Positions 6,657 to 12,518 of a DNA stretch of 12,518 nucleotides are shown piece after piece (position 1 is the stretch's first letter; every line of letters starts with the position of its first letter). A model generated the notes under the pieces. That model was not told the DNA's origin, ran no database searches, and saw nothing but the letters and a program-made list of their open reading frames with translations. This stretch comes from Bacillota bacterium (GTDB lineage Bacteria; Bacillota; Dethiobacteria; Dethiobacterales; Dethiobacteraceae): contig JANKMV010000009.1 of NCBI GenBank assembly GCA_024650095.1, positions 5,617-18,134 on the forward strand. The letters are read 5' to 3'. The position numbers and the translations under genes were made by a program.

Positions 6657-7371
6657 CAATGAATTCCTCCTCTTCTTCACTATGCTTCATCTCTTCCCGG
6701 TCCAACTCTTCACTAAACTCGGAGTCAGATAGTCCACGTTTTAAACTTTCTGGCCGATCCTCAGACGGACCCCCCTGCAGGCGTTCCCTTGATTCGCCAA
6801 AAATTTCGGCTAACAAAAGCGCTAAAATACCGCCAATGACCACCGCATCGAAGACGCCTGCTCCACCGATCACCATACTTCCGGATCCACCAAAAATAGC
6901 AATCTCAATGCGGGAATAAATATCCGTCAATAAGAGGCCCATGGATCCGGCAATAAAGGCCGAACGTCGCGAACGACCCGCTACGTAACCAATAACAGCA
7001 GCTATAACGGCAAAAATATACAGCGGATCTAAAAATGTGTTATAGGTGGGCTCCGTAGGTAAAATCTTCATCGCCGCATATACGGCTACGGATGTAACAA
7101 GTGCTGCCAAGACAGCTCTAATTTTTTCCTTGGCTGTTCCCGCCTTGATAAACAGATAGACCGCCAGTGCAACAGGTATGATGCCACCACCAATATTAAT
7201 GGACACATTGTCACTAAGGGGGATGTCCGGTAAAAACCCCCCCACCACCATGGCACCAACAAACAGAAGTGCTGCTCGGTCTGTCAAACGCAACCGATCT
7301 AGTACCCGCTGGGCCGCACCCAGATAAATCGCAATGGCCACGGCAACGAGCACAAGCATACCAATCGTCAT
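6646..7371 (-). CDS. DUF1614 domain multi-pass membrane protein
   Basis: 241 residues, function unknown. The DUF1614 signature is visible: GGFLPDIPLSDNVSINIGGGIIPVALAVYL (about 44-73) and a later LLLTDIYSR...GSGSMVIGGAGVFDAVVIGGILALLLAE block. Six or so hydrophobic segments fill residues 1-190, and the remaining 50 residues form a strongly acidic cytoplasmic-type tail ending SEEEEEFIDEE. The codons of that tail (GAGGAGG) double as the ribosome-binding site of spoIIP, so the two genes are locked together. GGAGGTG lies 7 bases before ATG 7371. It is the first gene of the sporulation-associated operon. Confidence 0.85.
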   Translation of the reverse strand: MTIGMLVLVAVAIAIYLGAAQRVLDRLRLTDRAALLFVGAMVVGGFLPDIPLSDNVSINIGGGIIPVALAVYLFIKAGTAKEKIRAVLAALVTSVAVYAAMKILPTEPTYNTFLDPLYIFAVIAAVIGYVAGRSRRSAFIAGSMGLLLTDIYSRIEIAIFGGSGSMVIGGAGVFDAVVIGGILALLLAEIFGESRERLQGGPSEDRPESLKRGLSDSEFSEELDREEMKHSEEEEEFIDEE

Positions 7372-7428
7372 AATCCTACACCTCCAAAGATAAATATTGC
7401 TACGAATAGCGTTAGCAAAAACGGCAGT

Positions 7429-7455
7429 ATTTATGCGAATTGGTAAAAGTGATAC
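7429..7455 (-). promoter_or_regulatory. Candidate sporulation-sigma-type promoter before DUF1614-spoIIP
   Basis: On the minus strand GTATC (7455-7451) and CATAAAT (7435-7429) are 15 bases apart, about 58 bases upstream of the DUF1614 start. The spacing and the CATA -10 resemble promoters read by the forespore/mother-cell sigma factors (F, E, G) but match no single consensus well. I see no good sigma-A promoter here. The reading is favoured by the spoIIP cargo and stays tentative. Confidence 0.25.
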
Positions 7456-7574
7456 AAAAATAAGTAGGAAAGAAAAGCGTGCTCACTCAGTTACGAAATA
7501 ATTTCGTGAGACGCGGGACACATAAATTATCCCGTGTCCAAATTATCGAAGCCGCTACTCTTTCGCCACAGTAG

Positions 7575-7689
7575 TGTAGGGAGCGGTCTTGACCGTTCCG
7601 CTGCGTTTGCTATTATTTTCAGAATGACACTGTTATACCCTCTTTAAGCTAAATCTTGGAGCACGGAACGGTCAAGACCGTTCCCTACA
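7575..7689. repeat. REP-doublet (REPIN-like) element 2
   Basis: Same architecture as the element at 3180. Two inverted copies of TGTAG plus the palindrome GGAACGGTCTTGACCGTTCC lie at 7575-7599 and 7665-7689; the left copy has one A-to-G change (GGAGCGG). The interior of about 65 bases is not similar to the interior of element 1, so the conserved part is the paired units and not a fixed internal sequence. The total length is 115 bases against 127 for element 1. Confidence 0.8.
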
Positions 7690-7712
7690 TTTGCATGTTC
7701 CTGCTTTTAGCC

Positions 7713-7730
7713 ACTTTACAAATGTAAAGT
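7713..7730. promoter_or_regulatory. Perfect 18-base palindrome, possible repressor operator
   Basis: ACTTTACAAATGTAAAGT has 8-base arms around AA and contains TACANNTGTA, the core of BlaI/MecI/CopY-type operators. It lies just past the fni terminator and about 340 bases upstream of DUF1614, and no regulator gene is nearby. It could equally be a chance AT-rich palindrome or part of the terminator/repeat region. Confidence 0.25.
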
Positions 7731-7735
7731 GATAC

Positions 7736-7767
7736 AAAAAAAAGCAGCAACTCGAAATGAGGCTGCT
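7736..7767 (-). terminator. Intrinsic terminator of the aroH-cmk-plsC-ispH-rpsA-fni operon
   Basis: On the minus strand AGCAGC...GCTGCT forms the outer stem and CTC/GAG an inner stem with a two-base bulge, and the hairpin runs straight into a tract of eight T. It lies about 80 bases after the fni stop, with no further gene on this strand for 360 bases. Confidence 0.85.
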
Positions 7768-7846
7768 ACTTTCTGTATAGAATTACTATAGGGTTCATGG
7801 CATTATATTGACATAATGGCAAAAAATTTAAAATTCGTTGCTACAA

Positions 7847-8875
7847 CTACCGGGCTAATGACCTAGCCGTCATCCACTCTTTCGTTTTACCCGTGATAAC
7901 TACAGGTGTTTGACCTAAGTCACGTACAGTGGCGCTACCTGTCATCACCATCACCATTTTTAATTCTCGCATGATCCTGTCAAGACGCTCGCGCAGTTTA
8001 TTCGGGCCTTCTGCTAGTAAAATACGAATAGCAAGACCCGCAATACCTACAGCATTAGCACCCAATGCCAATGCTTTAGCGGCGAGCAGACCACTATTAA
8101 TTCCTCCAGAAGCGATAATATCCAAGCAAGGAGCACCTGCTCTGGCTTCCAAAATGGATAGCGCCGTGGGAATTCCCCACTGTAGAAGATCAGCACTCGT
8201 ATCGTGTTGTGCCCGATGACTTTCGATTTGCATAAAGTTTGTGCCACCCCTGCCACCTACATCAATGGCGGTGACACCAAGTTGGGCAAATAGTGCGGCT
8301 TGCTCCTTAGCGATACCAAAGCCCACTTCCTTGATAATCACAGGCACAGTAACAGCCTGCACAATTTTGGCAATGTGCTCCTGATAACCACGAAAATCCA
8401 CGTCACCTTCTGCCATCAACAGTTCCTGCGGCACATTAAGGTGAATCTGTAGTGCATTGGCTTCCACCATCTCCACAGCCTGCTTGGCCAACTCAACGCT
8501 AGCATAGGCACCAATGTTAGCGAAGATAATGCCGTCAGGGTAAACATCACGCACCACGCCATAGGTTCGGTGATAATGAGGGTTTTCCAAGGCGGCCATT
8601 TGCGAACCGACGGCGATGGCAAAGCCGCAATCTTTAGCCACTAAGGCTAATTCACGATTCAACTTTTTTGCATCCTCGACTCCACCCGTAATGGCGTTAA
8701 TGAGGAAGGGGCATGGTAAACGGATGCCGGCAAGAGTCGTTGAGAGATCTAGCGCTTGTATTGCAAGCTCCGGCAGGCAGTTATGGATCAAGTCCACATG
8801 ATCGAAATCAGCGTTTGCTAACTCTGCACGTACTACATGCTGCAGGTGTTCTAGCTTTCTTTCCTGCCGGGTCAT
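7847..8875 (-). CDS. fni: Type 2 isopentenyl-diphosphate delta-isomerase (FMN-dependent)
   Basis: Fni interconverts isopentenyl and dimethylallyl diphosphate using reduced FMN and Mg. The 342-residue protein has normal length and a full set of motifs: RQERKLEH (residues 3-10), NAITGG (60-65), VGSQ (89-92), ANIGA (119-123), HLNVPQE...AEGDVDF (145-161, with Gln150 and Glu156 as the conserved catalytic and metal residues), IIKEVGFG (180-187), DVGGRGGTNF (205-214) and ASGGI (256-260). It begins 2 bases after the ispH-rpsA stop, and its ribosome-binding site (AGGAT) lies inside the end of that gene, so the two are translationally coupled. It is followed by the operon terminator. Because IspH already yields both isomers, Fni here would adjust their ratio. 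Confidence 0.95.
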   Translation of the reverse strand: MTRQERKLEHLQHVVRAELANADFDHVDLIHNCLPELAIQALDLSTTLAGIRLPCPFLINAITGGVEDAKKLNRELALVAKDCGFAIAVGSQMAALENPHYHRTYGVVRDVYPDGIIFANIGAYASVELAKQAVEMVEANALQIHLNVPQELLMAEGDVDFRGYQEHIAKIVQAVTVPVIIKEVGFGIAKEQAALFAQLGVTAIDVGGRGGTNFMQIESHRAQHDTSADLLQWGIPTALSILEARAGAPCLDIIASGGINSGLLAAKALALGANAVGIAGLAIRILLAEGPNKLRERLDRIMRELKMVMVMTGSATVRDLGQTPVVITGKTKEWMTARSLAR

Positions 8876-8877
8876 GC

Positions 8878-10956
8878 TTACTTATCCTGATCTTTAAATA
8901 AATCACCAAACACATCACCAAGGGTGAGCCCAGTACCCGTATCTTGAGGTTGTTGTACTTGGGGTTGTGATTCACGTTTGGGTTTGGGCGCGGCTTCACG
9001 CATGCTGAGACTAACGCGTTTGCCTTCTGTGTTGATATCAAGAATCTTGACTTTAACCATTTGACCTTGTTGCACCACGTCAGATGATTGCTTTACATGA
9101 TGGTTGGCCAGCTGTGAAATGTGTACAAGCCCTTCCACACCAGGAATTAATTCTACAAAAGCACCAAAGTCCACAGTACGCGTGACCTTTCCTTCCACAA
9201 TATCGCCAACTTTATACTGCTTGTCGATTTGTGTCCAGGGATCCGGTTGCGCTTGCCGTAGAGAAAGACCGATGCGTTCCCGTTCGGGAATGACTTCGGT
9301 TACCTTGACATCAATTTCATCCCCGACACTTAATACTTCGCCGGGAGTTTCAATGCGATGCCAGGAAATTTCAGAGATGTGAACCAAACCGTCAATCCCA
9401 CCCACGTCCACAAAGGCACCAAAGTTAGTGAGGCGCTTGACGGTACCATGAATAATTTCACCGGGTTTAAGGGCGTTTAGTATTTCTTCTTTTTTAGCAC
9501 CTTGTTCTTCTTCTAGTACTTGCTTGCGAGAAAGAATGAGCTTTTCTTTTTCTTTACGCATTTCAATAATTTTAAAGGAAACTTCTTGATGTAAAAACTC
9601 ACTGAAATCTGGAATAAAACGAATGTCAACTAATGAGCCGGGCATAAAGCCTTCGTAGCCACCACCTAGGTTAACTACCATGCCTGCTTGAACGGTTTCT
9701 TTAACGGTTCCCGTTAAAATAGTCCCATCATTAAAGGCAGTCTCTAACTCTTCCCATTTTTGCTTGCGCTCAATGTCTTTGCGGGAAAGAATTATGGTAC
9801 CTTCCTCGTCATCCATATCCTTAATGACGACTTCGATTTCTGCTCCCGCTTGTAGAACAGTGGCTACAGTTTGGTCGCCAGATAATATAACTTCCTGGCG
9901 AGGAAGTACACCCTCGCTCTTATACCCAATATCAATAAGGGCTTCATCGTCGGACACCTGTACAACAGTGCCGTTTACCACATCACCCACAGAGAAATCA
10001 CGTACTGCTTGATCCATGGGGACCTCCTCTACTGCCGACTGTTCTTCTTGAACTTCCACGATCTCTTCTTCCTTAGCTTCTTCTTGAACCTCTTCTTCAA
10101 CCTCTACATCAACGTTCTTTTCTTCTTCCATCTTAGCAATAACCTCCTTTATCAACCAGTCGGGTGTTGAAGCACCGGCAGTCACCCCGACTGTCCTCAA
10201 CCCTTGCAATTGCGCGGTATTTAGGTCGTCAGCATCCGTAACTTCAATGGTAAGAGTTCCCACAGACCGGCAAATAGCTGCCAATTTCCGTGTATTACTG
10301 CTTGTAATACTCCCCACTACCACCATTACATCGGCTTCCTTAGCCAGCGTACTGGCCGCTTCTTGCCGCAATGCCGTCGCCTTACAAATGGTATTGTATA
10401 TTTGAACCACCGGTACGAACTCTTTTAGTTTCTCCACTATTTCATCCAGAATACGAACTTGTTGTGTCGTTTGTGCCACTACGGCAACGGGTCGTGTGGA
10501 ATCCAATCCGCTTAATTTTTCGACATCAGCAGGAGTTCGCACCACCATGGGTTGATCAAGCCCCCAACCGAGCACGCCTTGGATTTCAGGGTGCTCACGA
10601 TCACCGACTATCACTACTTGCTGTCTAGTCTGTACCAGTTGCGCCACCGTATCCTGCAACTTTTGCACAAAAGTACAGGTAGCATTAATTACAGTTAGCT
10701 CTCGCTTGGCAGCAGTGGCGAGGATTTCGGGTCTTACACCATGTGAACGAATGATCACGGTTGCCCCCATTGGCACTTCTGCTAGCTCATCAACAAAAAT
10801 AACGCCCGCCTCAGTCAATCGGCTCAGTAGGCTTTCATTATGTGCAAGAGGTCCTAACGCGTATAATGGGCCGTGCCGCACGGATGAGAGAGCTAAATCC
10901 ACGGCTTTTTTAACGCCACCACAAAAACCAGCCTGACTAGCAATTTGAATCTTCAG
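8878..10956 (-). CDS. ispH-rpsA: Bifunctional HMBPP reductase (IspH) / ribosomal protein S1 fusion
   Basis: IspH makes isopentenyl and dimethylallyl diphosphate at the end of the MEP pathway, using a [4Fe-4S] cluster; S1 domains bind mRNA on the ribosome. Reading from CTG 10956 gives 692 residues. IspH occupies about 1-275, with cluster cysteines Cys12 (GFCGGV), Cys94 (INATC) and Cys191 (NTICKAT), His39 (AHNE), His72 (RSHGV), Glu121/His122 (DREHPE), AQTTQ and TAGASTPDW. An acidic linker follows (about 276-312), then four S1 domains (about 320-392, 408-478, 496-568, 582-653) and a tail, GTGLTLGDVFGD, like that of Bacillus YpfD. The fusion is known in Clostridia. Starting at GTG 10902 would delete Cys12, so the upstream CTG is preferred. 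The gene lies 17 bases after plsC. Confidence 0.93.
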   Translation of the reverse strand: MKIQIASQAGFCGGVKKAVDLALSSVRHGPLYALGPLAHNESLLSRLTEAGVIFVDELAEVPMGATVIIRSHGVRPEILATAAKRELTVINATCTFVQKLQDTVAQLVQTRQQVVIVGDREHPEIQGVLGWGLDQPMVVRTPADVEKLSGLDSTRPVAVVAQTTQQVRILDEIVEKLKEFVPVVQIYNTICKATALRQEAASTLAKEADVMVVVGSITSSNTRKLAAICRSVGTLTIEVTDADDLNTAQLQGLRTVGVTAGASTPDWLIKEVIAKMEEEKNVDVEVEEEVQEEAKEEEIVEVQEEQSAVEEVPMDQAVRDFSVGDVVNGTVVQVSDDEALIDIGYKSEGVLPRQEVILSGDQTVATVLQAGAEIEVVIKDMDDEEGTIILSRKDIERKQKWEELETAFNDGTILTGTVKETVQAGMVVNLGGGYEGFMPGSLVDIRFIPDFSEFLHQEVSFKIIEMRKEKEKLILSRKQVLEEEQGAKKEEILNALKPGEIIHGTVKRLTNFGAFVDVGGIDGLVHISEISWHRIETPGEVLSVGDEIDVKVTEVIPERERIGLSLRQAQPDPWTQIDKQYKVGDIVEGKVTRTVDFGAFVELIPGVEGLVHISQLANHHVKQSSDVVQQGQMVKVKILDINTEGKRVSLSMREAAPKPKRESQPQVQQPQDTGTGLTLGDVFGDLFKDQDK
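10015..10030 (-). promoter_or_regulatory. Second internal Shine-Dalgarno and ATG before the first S1 domain
   Basis: AGAGGAGGT (10030-10022) lies 4 bases before an in-frame ATG at 10017, at the end of the acidic linker. Initiation here gives a 379-residue S1 protein, almost the length of the free Bacillus S1 homologue YpfD (about 380). The GAGGAGGT bases encode Glu-Glu-Val of the linker, so chance remains possible. Confidence 0.4.
10129..10150 (-). promoter_or_regulatory. Internal Shine-Dalgarno and ATG at the IspH/S1 junction
   Basis: AAAGGAGGTT (10150-10141), a near-perfect match to the 16S anti-Shine-Dalgarno, precedes an in-frame ATG at 10131 by 9 bases, just where the IspH domain ends. 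Initiation there would give a free S1 protein of 417 residues with the acidic N-terminus. The same bases encode Ile-Lys-Glu-Val, which is common at this point in IspH, so the match may be incidental. Confidence 0.4.
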
Positions 10957-10969
10957 AGCATCTCACCTC
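10954..10969 (-). promoter_or_regulatory. Ribosome-binding site and CTG start of ispH-rpsA
   Basis: GAGGTGA (10969-10963) is followed after 6 bases by CTG AAG ATT CAA ATT, read as MKIQI, the normal IspH N-terminus. The only nearby ATG (10961) is 1 base from the site and in the wrong frame, stopping after two codons (ATG CTC TGA). The reading frame of IspH is closed upstream by a TGA inside the ribosome-binding site. CTG (or less likely ATT two codons later) is therefore the start unless there is a one-base sequence error. Confidence 0.65.
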
Positions 10970-10973
10970 AACC

Positions 10974-11555
10974 TTACGTCCGGCGCAAGTGGTCAATTTC
11001 TTGCATAATTCTCTTTGCCACATCGTCAAGTTGCTCGCTACGAACCTTGACCCCATAATATTCAGGAAAACGAAGAGGTGTACCAATGCGTACGCGCACC
11101 CGCCGAAATAATTTATAAGGGCCAATGATGGCGATGGGCACTACTGGAGCTTCACTTTTAACAGCTATAAAGCCTACACCCGCCTGAGGTGGCAGTAAAT
11201 CAGCGGTCCGACTGCGTGTCCCTTCAGGGAACATACCTAACCCATGACCGGCTTGCAGCGTTTCTAACGACGTTTTAATGGCTTTGCGGTCGGCACTGTT
11301 ACGTTTAATGGGAAAGACTTGAATCATCTTTAAAAACCGGCCCATGACAGGAATTTTAAACAACTCTTCTTTGGCCATAAAGCGAGCAAATCGTCTTGTT
11401 AAAGCACCAACGAGGGGTGGATCGTACCAAGAAATATGGTTTGCACAAAGGATAAAAGGGCCCTCTGAAGGGATATTTTCCCGACCTTGCACATCCCAGC
11501 GAAAAAATATGGTAAAAATAATTTCACAAAACGTACGAAATATCGCATAAATCAT
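10974..11555 (-). CDS. plsC: 1-acyl-sn-glycerol-3-phosphate acyltransferase
   Basis: PlsC transfers an acyl group to lysophosphatidic acid to make phosphatidic acid at the inner face of the membrane. The 193-residue protein has an N-terminal hydrophobic segment (residues 1-18), the catalytic motif NHISWYD (His40, Asp45) and the glycerolphosphate-binding motif FPEGTRSR (109-116), followed by VPIAIIG. This is the short single-domain form usual in Clostridia. GGGAGGG lies 7 bases before ATG 11555; an ATG at 11559 is out of frame. The stop of cmk is 18 bases upstream. The cmk-plsC-ispH-rpsA order is a familiar arrangement in this class. Confidence 0.93.
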   Translation of the reverse strand: MIYAIFRTFCEIIFTIFFRWDVQGRENIPSEGPFILCANHISWYDPPLVGALTRRFARFMAKEELFKIPVMGRFLKMIQVFPIKRNSADRKAIKTSLETLQAGHGLGMFPEGTRSRTADLLPPQAGVGFIAVKSEAPVVPIAIIGPYKLFRRVRVRIGTPLRFPEYYGVKVRSEQLDDVAKRIMQEIDHLRRT

Positions 11556-11573
11556 GCATCTTCCCTCCCCCCG

Positions 11574-12239
11574 TTACGCACGTAAAACGGTCGCTACGAT
11601 AAAATCGATAACCTGTTCAATGGTCATTTCTGTGGTATCGACATGCAAAGCATCGTCTGCAGGTCGTAGGGGTGAACACTCCCGTTCCGAGTCGATTTTA
11701 TCACGAGCTGCGATTTCGTCAACCATTTGCTCTAATACCAGTGATTCGCCCTTTGCCACCAATTCAGCCAGACGACGCCGTGCTCTCTCTGTCAGCGTTG
11801 CCGTTAAATAAAATTTAAACTCGGCCTCAGGCATCACGTTAGTCCCAATATCGCGACCATCCATGACTACGCCACCACGATGCCCTATTTCCCTTTGTTT
11901 ATCAACCATAACTTCCCGTACTTGGGGACAAAGTGCGACAAAAGAAACATGGCGACTTACCTCGGGTTCACGGATAGCACTACTAACATTTTCCCCATTT
12001 AGAAAAATGATATTTTGCCCTTCGCAATCGCTCTGGATATCTACATCCACACTTGCAGTCAATGCCTTTAACTCTTTACCATCATGGAGATCAACTCCAC
12101 GGCGTAAGCCTGCTAGAGTGATGGCACGATACATTGCACCCGTATCTAAATACGCTAGCTCCAATCGTTTGGCTACAGCGCGCGCTACCGTACTCTTGCC
12201 GGCACCAGCCGGTCCATCAATGGCCACTCTCGGTTTCAT
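11574..12239 (-). CDS. cmk: Cytidylate kinase
   Basis: Cmk phosphorylates CMP and dCMP with ATP in the cytoplasm. The 221 residues match the family length. Visible are the P-loop DGPAGAGKS (8-16), LDTGAMYRA (31-39), the CMP-binding MDGRDIGT (126-133), the lid RARRRLAEL, and RDKIDSER...SPLRPADDALHVDTTEM at the C-terminus. Start 12239 has GGGAGG 8 bases upstream. Extending the frame to 12398 would add about 50 residues unlike any Cmk and would overlap aroH, so it is rejected. The gap to aroH is 44 bases. Confidence 0.96.
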   Translation of the reverse strand: MKPRVAIDGPAGAGKSTVARAVAKRLELAYLDTGAMYRAITLAGLRRGVDLHDGKELKALTASVDVDIQSDCEGQNIIFLNGENVSSAIREPEVSRHVSFVALCPQVREVMVDKQREIGHRGGVVMDGRDIGTNVMPEAEFKFYLTATLTERARRRLAELVAKGESLVLEQMVDEIAARDKIDSERECSPLRPADDALHVDTTEMTIEQVIDFIVATVLRA

Positions 12240-12271
12240 AGGCAATGCCTCCCCAGCAAAAAATGCACAAC

Positions 12272-12294
12272 AAAAACAACACACTAGGTGTTGT
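12272..12294 (-). terminator. Weak hairpin at the aroH-cmk boundary
   Basis: On the minus strand ACAACAC and GTGTTGT form a perfect 7-base stem with a 5-base loop, followed by five T. It overlaps the aroH stop codon. The stem has only three G:C pairs, so it would be at most a partial terminator or a processing/attenuation hairpin between aroH and cmk. Confidence 0.3.
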
Positions 12295-12518
12295 CTGAAG
12301 TGAGGTCGGGCCGTAGTAAACGCGCTTCCCTCAGATAAATATGTTTCACATCTGCTTGACATAGCTGGGTATTTACATGCATGAGCACCCGAATGCACAT
12401 AGGCAAGGCGCCTGGAACATCTATTTCAACTGTGTCAAAAAGCGGCACATGTGTCCAACCAAGCTCGCGGGCAGCCGCAGCAGGAAAAGCGGCGGTCAAA
12501 TCCGGCGTGGCAGAAAAT
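12284..12518 (-). CDS. aroH: Chorismate mutase, AroH class (C-terminal part)
   Basis: The gene enters from beyond the window; 77 residues are visible. The sequence [41 protein letters not shown], and [15 protein letters not shown] parallels Bacillus AroH along its length, including the residues corresponding to Glu78, Arg90 and Tyr108 of its active site. AroH converts chorismate to prephenate for phenylalanine and tyrosine. The N-terminal part with Arg7 is outside the window. A TTG at 12499 is not a real start, because the conserved SATPDL reads through from the edge. Confidence 0.92.
   Translation of the reverse strand, partial: FSATPDLTAAFPAAAARELGWTHVPLFDTVEIDVPGALPMCIRVLMHVNTQLCQADVKHIYLREARLLRPDLTSDNT

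Larger units (their letters stand above)
7372..7846. other. Intergenic region between DUF1614 and fni
   Basis: No gene is visible in these 475 bases. From high to low coordinate it contains a short inverted repeat CATTAT/ATAATG (7801-7818), the terminator of the upstream operon (7736-7767), an 18-base palindrome (7713-7730), a REP-doublet (7575-7689), a stem-loop GGACAC/GTGTCC (7516-7539), the palindrome ACGAAATAATTTCGT (7493-7507), and the presumed promoter of the DUF1614-spoIIP operon. The exact 15-mer AAAGTGATACAAAAA occurs twice, at 7446-7460 and 7726-7740, bracketing the repeat region. Confidence 0.7.

Noticed and set aside
7801..7818. CATTAT/ATAATG inverted repeat as a second fni terminator
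   Set aside because: The stem is AT-only apart from its ends and no T-run follows on the minus strand; the hairpin at 7736-7767 is much better.
10878..10902. GTG at 10902 as the start of ispH-rpsA
   Set aside because: It removes the first 18 residues, including the essential iron-sulfur cysteine in GFCGGV, and has no ribosome-binding site.
11863..12303. Plus-strand open frame of 146 codons opposite cmk
   Set aside because: It is the antisense shadow of a well-supported cmk gene; the composition is Ser/Thr/Pro-rich without any motif.
12240..12398. N-terminal extension of cytidylate kinase up to 12398
   Set aside because: It would overlap aroH out of frame, adds residues unlike any Cmk, and the start at 12239 has a clear ribosome-binding site.

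Overview
This 12.5 kb window is almost certainly from an anaerobic, endospore-forming member of the Firmicutes class Clostridia, most like the Peptococcaceae/Desulfitobacteriaceae/Heliobacteria group. The indications are an IspH fused to ribosomal protein S1 (a Clostridia hallmark), a SpoIIP-DUF1614-YIEGIA-DUF3189 sporulation-associated cluster, the anaerobic (early cobalt insertion) cobalamin genes cbiD/cbiE, strong AGGAGG-type ribosome-binding sites on most genes, and moderate GC content. The genus cannot be fixed from sequence alone. Every convincing gene lies on the minus strand, so transcription runs from high to low coordinates.

Reading in the direction of transcription there are three units. 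Unit 1 (12518 to 7736): the end of aroH (chorismate mutase), cmk (CMP kinase), plsC (acylglycerolphosphate acyltransferase), a fused ispH-rpsA (last step of the MEP isoprenoid pathway plus a four-domain S1 protein) and fni (type 2 isopentenyl-diphosphate isomerase), closed by an intrinsic terminator. Unit 2 (about 7455 to 3360): DUF1614 membrane protein, spoIIP, a YIEGIA-family membrane protein, its small capping-complex subunit, and two adjacent DUF3189 proteins. Genes are tightly packed with overlaps or short gaps, and the unit ends at a hairpin repeat. Unit 3 (about 3060 to 1): a cobalamin riboswitch, a leader terminator, then cobQ/cbiP, cbiD and the first 20 codons of cbiE.

Two intergenic regions (2971-3402 and 7372-7846) each carry a composite repeat of two inverted copies of a GTAG-plus-palindrome unit (palindrome GGAACGGTCTTGACCGTTCC). 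This is the architecture of REP doublets (REPINs). A third, divergent hairpin of the same style sits just downstream of the last DUF3189 gene.

The most notable observations are these. (1) The ispH-rpsA frame has no ATG, GTG or TTG that would include the first iron-sulfur cysteine. The only start that fits the protein and the ribosome-binding site is CTG at 10956. (2) Two in-frame ATGs with strong Shine-Dalgarno sequences lie exactly at the IspH/S1 junction and could produce S1 as a free protein. (3) The REPIN-like elements. (4) A sporulation neighbourhood of mostly uncharacterised proteins beside a SpoIIP with an extra C-terminal membrane segment. I found no CRISPR array, phage genes, tRNA or rRNA.
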